Source of the DNA: Nitrospinae bacterium RIFCSPLOWO2_12_FULL_45_22
GTDB lineage: Bacteria; 2-12-FULL-45-22
Direction of reading: 5' to 3'
NCBI GenBank assembly: GCA_001803565.1
Contig: MHDQ01000149.1
Coordinates: 1 to 5,789 of the forward strand
DNA length: 5,789 nt
The position numbers and the translations under genes are program-made. Positions within the stretch are counted from its first letter, which is position 1; each line of letters begins with the position of its first letter. Below the pieces are notes generated by a model. It was not told the DNA's origin. It saw nothing but the letters and a program-made list of their open reading frames with translations, and made no database searches. Below, in pieces: positions 1-5,654 of the stretch.

Positions 1-1208
1 GTGGGTGTTACTAAAACATCGCACTTCTCGAAGGCGTCTTTGAAATCTTGACGGAAAAGGGTCCTGACTTGTTGGGCCTTACGGTAATAGGCTTCATAAT
101 AGCCAGCGCTGAGGGTATAGGTACCCAGCATGATGCGCCTCTTTACCTCCGGGCCAAAACCTTCTTTTCTGGTCTTTTGGTACATGTCTAATAAGCCCTG
201 GGCCTTCGGGGTCCTATAGCCATACTTTACCCCATCATATCGGGCCAGGTTAGAGCTGGCCTCGGCGGTAGCTATGATGTAATAAGTGGCTAAGGCATAA
301 GGAGTATGGGGCAGAGATACTTCCAGACAAGTAGCACCCAGGTCTTCATATATCTTGAGTGCTTGCCTGATTTTATCCTCTACCTCCGGGTCTATCCCTT
401 CAATAAAATACTCTCTGGGAACCCCGATCCTTAAGCCCTTTACCTCAGGAACCAATGCCTGGGTATAATCGGGCACGGGCAGGTCTACACAGGTAGAGTC
501 AAAGGGGTCTTTACCGGCTATAATATTGAGCAGGATAGCAGTATCAGTCACATCCTTAGTCATCGGCCCTATCTGATCCAGCGAAGAGGCATAAGCTACC
601 AGACCAAACCGGGATACCCGGCCATAAGTGGGCTTCAGTCCTACAATACCACAATGAGAGGCTGGCTGGCGGATAGAGCCGCCGGTATCAGAACCTAAGG
701 CTGCCATACATTCATCAGCGGCAACAGCCGCCGCCGACCCACCACTGGAGCCACCCGGTACATATTCCGGGTTCCACGGGTTATGGGTCACGCCAAAGGC
801 AGAGTTTTCTGTAGATGAGCCCATAGCGAACTCATCCATATTAGTCTTACCCAGGAATATAGCCCCATTGTCCCGCAACCGTCCTATGACCGCAGCATCA
901 TAAGGAGGAATATAATTGGCCAGGACCCTTGAGGCACAGGTAGTCTTGATCCCTTTAGTACACAATACATCCTTGATAGCCAGGGGTATGCCCAGTAATG
1001 GCGGCAGGTGATCCCCTTTTGCTAATAATCTATCCGCCGCACGGGCCTGTTCTATAGCCGCTTCTGGGGTAAGGGTGATATAGGCATGGATTTTGTTTTC
1101 TACTTGCTCAATACGCTGTAGGACAGCCTTAGTAACCTCTTCAGAGCTTACTGATTTTTTCCGTAACAGGCCCTGCAATTCGTGGATAGTTAGCTGGTAT
1201 AATTCCAT
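1..1208 (-). CDS. gatA: Glutamyl-tRNA(Gln) amidotransferase subunit A, partial (C-terminal end beyond window)
   Basis: This is the amidase subunit of the cytoplasmic GatCAB complex. It hydrolyses glutamine and passes the ammonia to GatB, which converts misacylated Glu-tRNA(Gln) (or Asp-tRNA(Asn)) to the amide. I read 402 codons plus two bases before the window edge; the family is usually about 485 residues, so roughly the last 80 are missing. The amidase-signature triad is intact: Lys79 in LAIKD, cis-Ser154 in PGGSSGGS and the nucleophile Ser178 in [12 protein letters not shown]. The same positions are used in the well-studied Staphylococcus GatA. The following stretch [20 protein letters not shown] is also typical. 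The start ATG at 1208-1206 lies one base after the gatC stop (TAATATG), so translation is probably coupled to gatC. No gatB is visible; it may follow outside the window. The identification is secure. Confidence 0.97.
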   Translation of the reverse strand, partial: MELYQLTIHELQGLLRKKSVSSEEVTKAVLQRIEQVENKIHAYITLTPEAAIEQARAADRLLAKGDHLPPLLGIPLAIKDVLCTKGIKTTCASRVLANYIPPYDAAVIGRLRDNGAIFLGKTNMDEFAMGSSTENSAFGVTHNPWNPEYVPGGSSGGSAAAVAADECMAALGSDTGGSIRQPASHCGIVGLKPTYGRVSRFGLVAYASSLDQIGPMTKDVTDTAILLNIIAGKDPFDSTCVDLPVPDYTQALVPEVKGLRIGVPREYFIEGIDPEVEDKIRQALKIYEDLGATCLEVSLPHTPYALATYYIIATAEASSNLARYDGVKYGYRTPKAQGLLDMYQKTRKEGFGPEVKRRIMLGTYTLSAGYYEAYYRKAQQVRTLFRQDFKDAFEKCDVLVTP

Positions 1209-1209
1209 A

Positions 1210-1497
1210 TTATTCAATAATCTTAGGTACTTTATAATGACTCTGTTCCTGGGCTGGGGCATTAGAGAGGGTGACATGGCCCCAGGGTCCTACCTTTACC
1301 TGGTCTTCTTTAAATACATTGGTAAATTCCAGGATATGAGAGGTAGGTTCGATACCCGTGGTATCCAATTCATTAAGCTTATCCATATATTCCAGGGTCG
1401 CACTCAACTGATGAGTAAACTTCTCTATCTCCTCTTCACCCAATTCCAGCCGGGCTAACCTGGCCACATGCTCTACCTCTTTCCGATCAATCTTCAA
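1210..1497 (-). CDS. gatC: Glutamyl-tRNA(Gln) amidotransferase subunit C
   Basis: GatC is the small belt-like subunit that wraps around GatA and GatB and stabilises the amidotransferase complex. From the start chosen here it is 95 residues, the usual family length. It opens [19 protein letters not shown] and shows the conserved middle [11 protein letters not shown] and the conserved end YKVPKIIE. An upstream in-frame TTG at 1518 would add seven residues (MWNRRQP). I prefer the TTG at 1497-1495 because a strong ribosome binding site, AGGAGA at 1509-1504, sits six bases before it and because the resulting N terminus matches the family. The binding site overlaps the stop codon of the upstream MOSC gene, so the two are probably co-translated. 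The gatC-gatA order and one-base spacing are typical. Confidence 0.95.
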   Translation of the reverse strand: MKIDRKEVEHVARLARLELGEEEIEKFTHQLSATLEYMDKLNELDTTGIEPTSHILEFTNVFKEDQVKVGPWGHVTLSNAPAQEQSHYKVPKIIE

Positions 1498-1507
1498 AGG
1501 TTGTCTC

Positions 1508-1945
1508 CTATTCCACAATAGTTATCTGATCGCCGACCTTTACCCGGCCACTCTTTAATACCCGGGCAAATACTCCCTCGGTAGGCATAACACATTCCCC
1601 TACCTGATAGAAAATGGCACAGGGGTCATGGCAGACCTTACCTAATTGGGTCAGCTCTACCAAAACTTCTTCTCCAATAGCTAGCCTGGTACCGAGCGGC
1701 AAACAAGTCAAGTCAATCCCCTCGGTGGTAATATTTTCTGCAAAATCGCCCGGCTTTACCTCTAAGCCTTTGGCCCGCATCTTCTCGATGCTCTCCTGAG
1801 CTAGCAAACTCACCTGCCGCAACCCTTCACCAGCATGAGCATCGTCCCGTAGGCCAAAATCCTCTTCTATCCAGACCTTCCCTACGGAGGTTTTCTTCTG
1901 ACCTTTCTCTTTACTGATATTAACCGAAATAACTTTACCTTTCAT
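1508..1945 (-). CDS. MOSC domain-containing protein (molybdenum cofactor-related)
   Basis: This is a stand-alone MOSC (Moco sulfurase C-terminal) domain of 145 residues, a normal length for single-domain bacterial members. MOSC domains bind the molybdenum or tungsten cofactor or a related sulfur-bearing intermediate; the exact reaction of the stand-alone proteins is not settled. Visible hallmarks are DAHAG at residues 35-39, [14 protein letters not shown] at 67-80, [11 protein letters not shown] at 82-91 and [12 protein letters not shown] at 101-112, with the conserved cysteines at 105 and 109, then a closing VKVGDQI strand. The ATG at 1945-1943 is chosen because the family starts at this [15 protein letters not shown] at 1996 would prepend 17 residues that overlap moaC without looking conserved. 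From the chosen ATG the gene overlaps the end of moaC by 11 bases, which, with the shared cofactor theme, indicates one operon. Confidence 0.9.
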   Translation of the reverse strand: MKGKVISVNISKEKGQKKTSVGKVWIEEDFGLRDDAHAGEGLRQVSLLAQESIEKMRAKGLEVKPGDFAENITTEGIDLTCLPLGTRLAIGEEVLVELTQLGKVCHDPCAIFYQVGECVMPTEGVFARVLKSGRVKVGDQITIVE

Positions 1946-2462
1946 AATTCTCTCGGTCGTGCTCACCTGCTCTAACATATTCACCACTTCGACCACCTTT
2001 TTTACTGATCAATCTTATCTCAGAGATAACCATCGCTTTGTCTACGGCCTTACACATATCATAGATAGTTAAGGCCGCAACAGATACGGCCGTAAGGGCC
2101 TCCATCTCTACGCCAGTTCTCCCCAGGCACTCGGTAGTAGCAGTTATTTCTATCCCATTACCTTGCTGTAATAGTTGGAAAGAGAGATCAATATGGGTAA
2201 GTTCCAGAGGGTGACACAAAGGAATGAGATCCCAGGTTTTTTTTGCCGCCATTATCCCGGCTATCTTGGCGGCACTGAAGACATCGCCTTTAGCAATCTG
2301 ATTATCCAGGATTAACCGGCAGGTCTCGGGTTTCATATACACCACACCCCGGGCTACTGCTGCCCGTTGAGTAACAGCCTTTCCCGTCACATCAACCATC
2401 CGGGCCTTGCCAGTGGTATCCAGATGCGTTAGTCCCTCTTCCATTACCTTGGCCTTTACCAT
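1935..2462 (-). CDS. moaC: Cyclic pyranopterin monophosphate synthase
   Basis: MoaC acts with MoaA in the first step of molybdenum cofactor synthesis, converting the 3',8-cyclo-GTP intermediate to cyclic pyranopterin monophosphate in the cytoplasm. The 175-residue product spans the whole family: [12 protein letters not shown] at residues 22-33, KGDVF with the active-site Lys58 (Lys51 in E. coli), [20 protein letters not shown] at 67-86, [20 protein letters not shown] at 116-135 and MCKAVDK at 136-142, in which Asp135 and Lys138 match E. coli Asp128 and Lys131. The start at 2462 has a fair ribosome binding site (CAGGAA, about seven bases upstream). Met7 is a possible alternative, since family similarity begins near LTHLD. 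The tail past KKGGRSG is about 15 residues longer than usual and is the part that overlaps the MOSC gene. It is the first gene of the moaC-MOSC-gatC-gatA run visible here. Confidence 0.96.
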   Translation of the reverse strand: MVKAKVMEEGLTHLDTTGKARMVDVTGKAVTQRAAVARGVVYMKPETCRLILDNQIAKGDVFSAAKIAGIMAAKKTWDLIPLCHPLELTHIDLSFQLLQQGNGIEITATTECLGRTGVEMEALTAVSVAALTIYDMCKAVDKAMVISEIRLISKKGGRSGEYVRAGEHDRENYER

Positions 2463-2485
2463 TATGTTTTCCTGATCCTCTGACT

Positions 2486-2509
2486 AGCACCCACGTCTCT
2501 AAACGTGCT
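2486..2509. repeat. Short hairpin upstream of moaC
   Basis: AGCAC, two unpaired C bases, then ACGT pair with ACGTGCT after a short AT-rich loop, giving a seven-pair stem with a two-base bulge. It lies 24 bases or more upstream of the moaC start, in what would be its leader. No T-run follows on either strand, so it is not a convincing terminator. It is too simple to call a molybdenum cofactor riboswitch. Confidence 0.35.
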
Positions 2510-2527
2510 GTAACCTTTCACTGGTGT

Positions 2528-2577
2528 TGTCACCCTGAGCGGATCCATGAGAGCCTTCGCTTTTGCTCACAATGACA
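2528..2577. repeat. 50-bp imperfect inverted repeat (REP/MITE-like)
   Basis: The stretch begins TGTCACCCTGAGC and ends GCTCACAATGACA. The two 13-base arms are inverted copies matching at 10 of 13 positions, around a 24-base centre containing GAGAGCCTTCGCTTTT. Elements beginning TGTCACCCTGAGC and ending in the complementary TGACA are a common kind of dispersed intergenic palindrome in several bacterial phyla. I infer a member or relic of such a family; only one copy is visible here. It could also form a transcript hairpin in the moaC leader. Confidence 0.5.
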
Positions 2578-2606
2578 TAATGATGGAAAAGTTGATGGAT
2601 GGGTAC

Positions 2607-2635
2607 AAATTACTTTAGGGTAACTGAAAAGTCAA
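2607..2635 (-). promoter_or_regulatory. Possible moaC promoter
   Basis: On the minus strand TTGACT (2635-2630) matches five of six bases of the -35 consensus and is followed 17 bases later by TAATTT (2612-2607), a poor -10 match (three of six). It lies about 145 bases before the moaC start and fires towards it. If correct, the transcript would include the inverted repeat and the hairpin. The match is weak and the genes may instead be read from elsewhere. Confidence 0.3.
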
Positions 2636-3001
2636 GTTTAGGCCAAAGCGAACTTTTTCTTACCCCAGGGTTTACCCAGTGATGAGCCGAGGAATAGATA
2701 TAGCTTGAGTAACCATCTTATATGTTTGAGCAAAATTTTTTCTCTGTTTTAACAGGTGCTCTTCAAAAACAATGGAGAGAGCTTTCTGTGGGCTTCAACA
2801 TGAATCGGTGCAAGGGTAATGAATGGGCATACATGGGATTTTTCCTCTATGCTTTTAGGATATTGCCTTGAAGACAGAGGTTTTGGTTGTGAGAATAATG
2901 GGAGATTTATGACAGGCTTGTTAAAGAGGGTATAATGTTTCAAGCATTCTGACAAAAGTCATTCCTTACGGTTTGAAATAAATGCCCCTCTGGGAATTAT
3001 T

Positions 3002-3018
3002 ATGTAAAATATTTTACT
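3002..3018. promoter_or_regulatory. Upstream operator palindrome O1
   Basis: The 17-base ATGTAAAATATTTTACT contains the perfect 14-base palindrome GTAAAATATTTTAC (3004-3017). An identical 17-base copy lies 31 bases downstream. This copy sits just upstream of the -35 hexamer. The two-fold symmetry and duplication are typical of a repressor site, and the natural candidate is the HTH protein encoded at 3435-4277. Confidence 0.75.
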
Positions 3019-3026
3019 CAAAATTC

Positions 3027-3055
3027 TTGACAATGTAAAATATTTTACTTACACT
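3027..3055 (+). promoter_or_regulatory. Sigma-70-type promoter of the toxin-antitoxin-protease operon
   Basis: A perfect -35 hexamer TTGACA (3027-3032) is followed by the optimal 17-base spacer and a fair -10 hexamer TACACT (3050-3055, four of six). The start of transcription would fall near 3062, about 65 bases before the first gene. The spacer is filled exactly by the second copy of the operator, so repressor binding would exclude RNA polymerase. A secondary extended -10-like TGCTATAAAT lies at 3084-3093 without a good -35. Confidence 0.75.
3033..3049. promoter_or_regulatory. Core operator palindrome O2, within the promoter spacer
   Basis: This is the second exact copy of the 17-base ATGTAAAATATTTTACT, with the palindrome at 3035-3048. 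It fills the spacer between the -35 and -10 hexamers. The 31-base centre-to-centre distance from the first copy is close to three helical turns, so two bound dimers would lie on the same face of the DNA and could act cooperatively. Confidence 0.78.
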
Positions 3056-3126
3056 CTTGTTGATGAAGCTAAGTTTTCTCTGTTGCTATAAATCTCTAGA
3101 TATCAGACATGGACATGGAATTTTAA

Positions 3127-3423
3127 ATGACCTTAGAAGAAATACAATCATTGGTGTTAAAAGGCAGATACGATTATTCTAATAAAGTCAGATCTTTTAT
3201 GGAAGAAGGATGGTATTCTGAGGAAGATTTGGAGTGTTGTATTAGAAGTGCTACAAAGATTTACAAAGTGGAGAAAGATGAATTAAAAGCCTCAGTTGAC
3301 GGAAAGAAGTATGTAATCATTGGGAAAGATACATATGGATGTTTATTCTATACCTGTGGCAAAGTCATTAAGGATGACGAGGGTAAGCTTTATTTCTTTA
3401 TTACAGCACATAAAGCAGATTAA
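3127..3423 (+). CDS. DUF4258-like putative toxin of a type II toxin-antitoxin pair
   Basis: This is a small, soluble 98-residue protein with no signal peptide or membrane segment. Its plan resembles the DUF4258 group of small proteins: an N-terminal helix (TLEEIQSLVLKGRYDYS), a second helical stretch with YSEEDLECCIRSATKIYK around residues 30-47, then beta strands DGKKYVIIGKDTYGCLFYTC (58-77) and a last strand LYFFITAHKAD (88-98). DUF4258 genes are often found next to MqsA/YgiT-type antitoxins, and a RelE- or MqsR-like RNase role is commonly assumed. That function is inferred, and no catalytic residue is certain here. It is the first gene after the operator-bearing promoter and lies 11 bases before the antitoxin-like gene. 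The ribosome binding site is weak (GGA about eight bases upstream), which could keep toxin synthesis low. A five-codon in-frame frame stops directly before its ATG. Confidence 0.7.
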   Translation: MTLEEIQSLVLKGRYDYSNKVRSFMEEGWYSEEDLECCIRSATKIYKVEKDELKASVDGKKYVIIGKDTYGCLFYTCGKVIKDDEGKLYFFITAHKAD

Positions 3424-3434
3424 AGGGGAAAACA

Positions 3435-4277
3435 ATGTTTAATTATATTTGTGAAGAGTGCGGTAAGGGTACTGTCAAAGAAAAAGTTTTTGAAAATTAT
3501 CGAACAAAAATTAAAGGGTATCCTTTTGTTGTTGATAAGGCCATAATTGGCGTTTGCGATCGATGCGGAGCGAAACATTTTAAGGCGAATGAAACAAAAC
3601 GTTGGGAAGAACTTTATAACAAGGATTTAGAATTAAAACATATTTCACTACTACCTGACGAAATTGAAGCAGTAAGGAAATCTTTGGGCCTTTCGATGGA
3701 AGATTTTGCGTATCTTATCGGGTGTACACGTCAATCGATTTATAACTGGGAGAAAAAAGATAGAGAAAAGCCCCAATCTCGAATGGCCGATTTACTTATA
3801 AAACTTGTTCGTTATTCTTTTGAGGTTGGCAAAGTAGATGTTATCAATTTCCTTACAGAAGAGGCCAAAAAATTAGGAATTACGATAGAAGTGGCAAAAC
3901 AAACTTCTTCTACCCTTATAGGTAACATAATCCACCTTAATGTTAAAAAAGTTCCCAGAGATTATTTTCAAAAGCCAAAAGGCAGTCTTTCATTAGCCGC
4001 TGTAGCAGTTGAAGAAAGAGAGATCACAATAGCTGAATCCTTGGAGCAAGAATTAACTGGCATTTTACATTATGACTATGGAAGGGCTGCTCTATCGTTA
4101 GAGATAGAAAAAAATACAATTGGATTAAAGATCGTTGATTTTGAACTGGTAACAAATAATGATAGGCATTATATTAGGCAGGATGTAAAAATTGAAGATA
4201 ACCGCATATTATTGCTCTCGGATACAGAATATACAGAAGATAAAGTTAGAGAAATCATTTTAAAGCCGAAATCCTGA
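3435..4277 (+). CDS. MqsA/YgiT-like zinc-finger plus XRE-HTH antitoxin with a long C-terminal extension
   Basis: This 280-residue protein begins with a zinc-binding module: Cys6-x2-Cys9 and Cys41-x2-Cys44 (CEECGKG and CDRCGAK), the arrangement of MqsA/YgiT-type antitoxins, where it binds the toxin. An XRE-type helix-turn-helix follows at about residues 73-127 (LPDEIEAVRKSLGLSMEDFA, then IGCTRQSIYNWEKKDREKPQ), the DNA-reading part. Family antitoxins are usually 70-135 residues and end there. This one continues for about 150 residues of unrecognised, mixed-strand sequence (for example SLSLAAVAVEERE and GLKIVDFELVTNNDRHYIRQ). It has a good ribosome binding site (AAGGGGA, 3423-3429). It sits between the putative toxin and the Lon-like protease with gaps of 11 and 12 bases. 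It is the likely repressor at the two upstream palindromes. The antitoxin role rests on family and context. The extension could be a protease target, a sensor or an immunity domain. Confidence 0.8.
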   Translation: MFNYICEECGKGTVKEKVFENYRTKIKGYPFVVDKAIIGVCDRCGAKHFKANETKRWEELYNKDLELKHISLLPDEIEAVRKSLGLSMEDFAYLIGCTRQSIYNWEKKDREKPQSRMADLLIKLVRYSFEVGKVDVINFLTEEAKKLGITIEVAKQTSSTLIGNIIHLNVKKVPRDYFQKPKGSLSLAAVAVEEREITIAESLEQELTGILHYDYGRAALSLEIEKNTIGLKIVDFELVTNNDRHYIRQDVKIEDNRILLLSDTEYTEDKVREIILKPKS

Positions 4278-4289
4278 AAAAGGTCAAAA

Positions 4290-5462
4290 ATGGGTATGGA
4301 GGAGCATGTAGAAAGGTTAAAAAGACTGAAAGGGCTTCTTCGCGAAGCCTTCATTCTGCTTCCTGCTTTTAATAATAGACAAGAGACTCAACCATTAGAC
4401 GAGCTTTTTAATAATATTTGTAGATTACTTTTCACCGATGATTTTTACCTTCATCTGTGGGATGAAGGAGCCCTTTATCAATTAGTAGAGTTTTTCAAGG
4501 CTAAAACACCTAATCCAACAGTATACGGAGAGCGGCTTACTAAACTCTCAGAGCGTAAGAATTTTGTCCAACAGACAAATGAGTTCTTTTTCTCAATCCT
4601 TAGTCATGAATTTCCTATGGAAGAAGTTGTCAATAGAGTATCTGCACTTACCAAGATTGATGAAGCAGCCTTCTTGAAACTTAAGGCTTCAGGCCATTTG
4701 CAGGATATTAGAGCAAGTAAGTCTCCTGCCTCAGAAAAGATTGAGGCTTTCATTGAACATCTTATAAATGATATGGGCGTCAATTTTGGAGAGGCAGAAG
4801 ACGGTTTGAGGCAGGTTCTTGCTTCTATAAAGGCACAGGAAACCCCGGGAAGGGCAAACGCCCTTTTGGTTAATACATCAAGTAATGCAGGGATTCTTAT
4901 TCCATTATCAACTCGTCTCCAACTCGGTAAAGGTGAAGTACACTGTCTCATATCTAGTGGTGGCGATTTCAAGACAGCAATAGATAGAGCCAGGCATTTG
5001 TTGCTCAGCAACGGTTTTCTCAATAGGATGGACGATGTAGATTATTCATTAGATATTACCGAGGCAAGCTATAGTGGGGATTCAATAGGGTTGGCTGCTG
5101 CTATTGCTATGTATGGTGCTGCCACAAAGCAATCAATAGACCCTTATACATCCTTTACAGGTAATATAAACCTTGAAGGTAACCAATACAAGATTACACC
5201 TGTTAAAGGAATTAGCCAAAAACTTGATGCTGCTATACTGAACGGATGTCGGCGTGTTTTTATCCCTATACAGAACCACTCAGAAATTAGTGGCGATTAT
5301 ACTAAAAAATTACAGATTATTTGTGTTAGTGATATTACAGATGTACTATTGAAATTACAGACTTCACTTGAACCTCTCCCCGGCGATACACTCCAGATAA
5401 GAAAAATTAATTTTTTACGGGCGTATTGCCAAAATACCCTCAACCCCGATGCCACACTTTGA
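4290..5462 (+). CDS. Lon-type (S16) peptidase-domain protein without ATPase domain
   Basis: The last 200 of 390 residues match the proteolytic domain of Lon. Ser265 in the motif SYSGDSIGLAAA takes the place of the nucleophile (GPSAG in Lon). TSFTGNINLEG at 287-297 follows. Then comes VKGISQKLDAA at 305-315, where Lys311 aligns with the second dyad residue (Lys722 of E. coli Lon), and next the usual GCRRVFIPIQN. Dyad spacing is 46 residues against 43 in E. coli Lon, with the extra residues in the intervening loop. No Walker A or B motif is present, so there is no AAA+ unfoldase. Residues 1 to about 185 are helical and unrecognised. The start ATG has AAAGG six bases upstream and lies 12 bases after the antitoxin-like gene, so it belongs to the same operon. 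A role in cleaving the antitoxin or toxin is inferred. The last 15 codons are antisense to the nucleotidyltransferase gene. Confidence 0.85.
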   Translation: MGMEEHVERLKRLKGLLREAFILLPAFNNRQETQPLDELFNNICRLLFTDDFYLHLWDEGALYQLVEFFKAKTPNPTVYGERLTKLSERKNFVQQTNEFFFSILSHEFPMEEVVNRVSALTKIDEAAFLKLKASGHLQDIRASKSPASEKIEAFIEHLINDMGVNFGEAEDGLRQVLASIKAQETPGRANALLVNTSSNAGILIPLSTRLQLGKGEVHCLISSGGDFKTAIDRARHLLLSNGFLNRMDDVDYSLDITEASYSGDSIGLAAAIAMYGAATKQSIDPYTSFTGNINLEGNQYKITPVKGISQKLDAAILNGCRRVFIPIQNHSEISGDYTKKLQIICVSDITDVLLKLQTSLEPLPGDTLQIRKINFLRAYCQNTLNPDATL

Positions 5463-5654
5463 TGGAATATAGCGGCCGATCCTTTCAAGAAAAGGCAGGC
5501 TTGACTCTCTTAAGATGATAAGTAAATCTATGTCACTCCCTGGCACTGCTTCGCCTCTGGCAAAAGAGCCAAAGAGTATCACTTGCTCAATTTCAGGATA
5601 GTGTTCTCGAAGTTCCTTAATAGATTTTCGTAATGAGTGAGAAAGATTAGCCAT
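5415..5654 (-). CDS. MNT-type nucleotidyltransferase domain protein, probably 3'-truncated or frameshifted
   Basis: This 79-residue protein has the minimal nucleotidyltransferase core: FGSFARGEAVPGSDIDLLI, with Gly29-Ser30 and the metal-binding pair Asp41 and Asp43. Related small proteins often pair with HEPN toxins as antitoxins that AMPylate them, or occur alone. No HEPN gene is visible here. Family members of this type normally continue after the SKCGIGVE stretch into a strand such as VFPYT and a further helix. Here the frame goes GIGVEGILAIRP and stops. Removing one G near 5437 would give GVEVF in another frame, so a frameshift or a nearby rearrangement breakpoint is likely. The ATG shares its A with the argG stop codon (TAATG), so expression should be coupled to argG. 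Its 3' 48 bases are antisense to the end of the protease gene. The catalytic core itself looks intact. Confidence 0.72.
   Translation of the reverse strand: MANLSHSLRKSIKELREHYPEIEQVILFGSFARGEAVPGSDIDLLIILRESSLPFLERIGRYIPSKCGIGVEGILAIRP

Larger units (their letters stand above)
2463..3126. other. Long intergenic region with no recognised gene
   Basis: About 660 bases separate the divergent moaC and toxin-like genes. The left part (2480-2640) carries a small hairpin, a 50-bp imperfect inverted repeat and a possible promoter firing towards moaC. The right part (3002-3060) carries a clear promoter with two palindromes firing towards the cassette. In between, 2640-2990, I see only short reading frames. 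The longest is a 68-codon minus-strand frame at 2955-2749, starting with TTG, which has an AAGGA-like site upstream but resembles nothing I know. The stretch could be decayed gene or mobile-element sequence; I saw no transposase motif and no clear terminal repeats. Confidence 0.6.

Noticed and set aside
1093-1458. 121-codon plus-strand reading frame
   Set aside because: It lies entirely antisense to the start of gatA and to gatC, both of which are conserved, and its product resembles no protein family.
2463-2530. Possible molybdenum cofactor riboswitch in the moaC leader
   Set aside because: Only one simple bulged hairpin is visible. The multi-helix conserved structure of the Moco riboswitch cannot be recognised by eye.
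2749-2955. 68-codon minus-strand reading frame with a TTG start and an AAGGA-like site upstream
   Set aside because: Its product is rich in Pro, Ser and Leu and matches no family I recognise. No neighbour supports it, so it may be chance or decayed sequence. It is described under the intergenic region only.
3002-3049. Start of a CRISPR array (two identical 17-base repeats)
   Set aside because: There are only two copies, separated by 14 bases. The unit is a short palindrome tied to promoter elements, which fits an operator pair rather than a CRISPR repeat.
4604-5023. 139-codon minus-strand reading frame
   Set aside because: It is antisense to the Lon-like gene, whose frame carries the conserved protease motifs. 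No independent start signal or domain is visible.
5402-5415. AT-rich palindrome AAAAATTAATTTTT as a bidirectional terminator
   Set aside because: The stem has only A-T pairs, no loop and lies inside the end of the protease coding frame, so it would be a very weak terminator.
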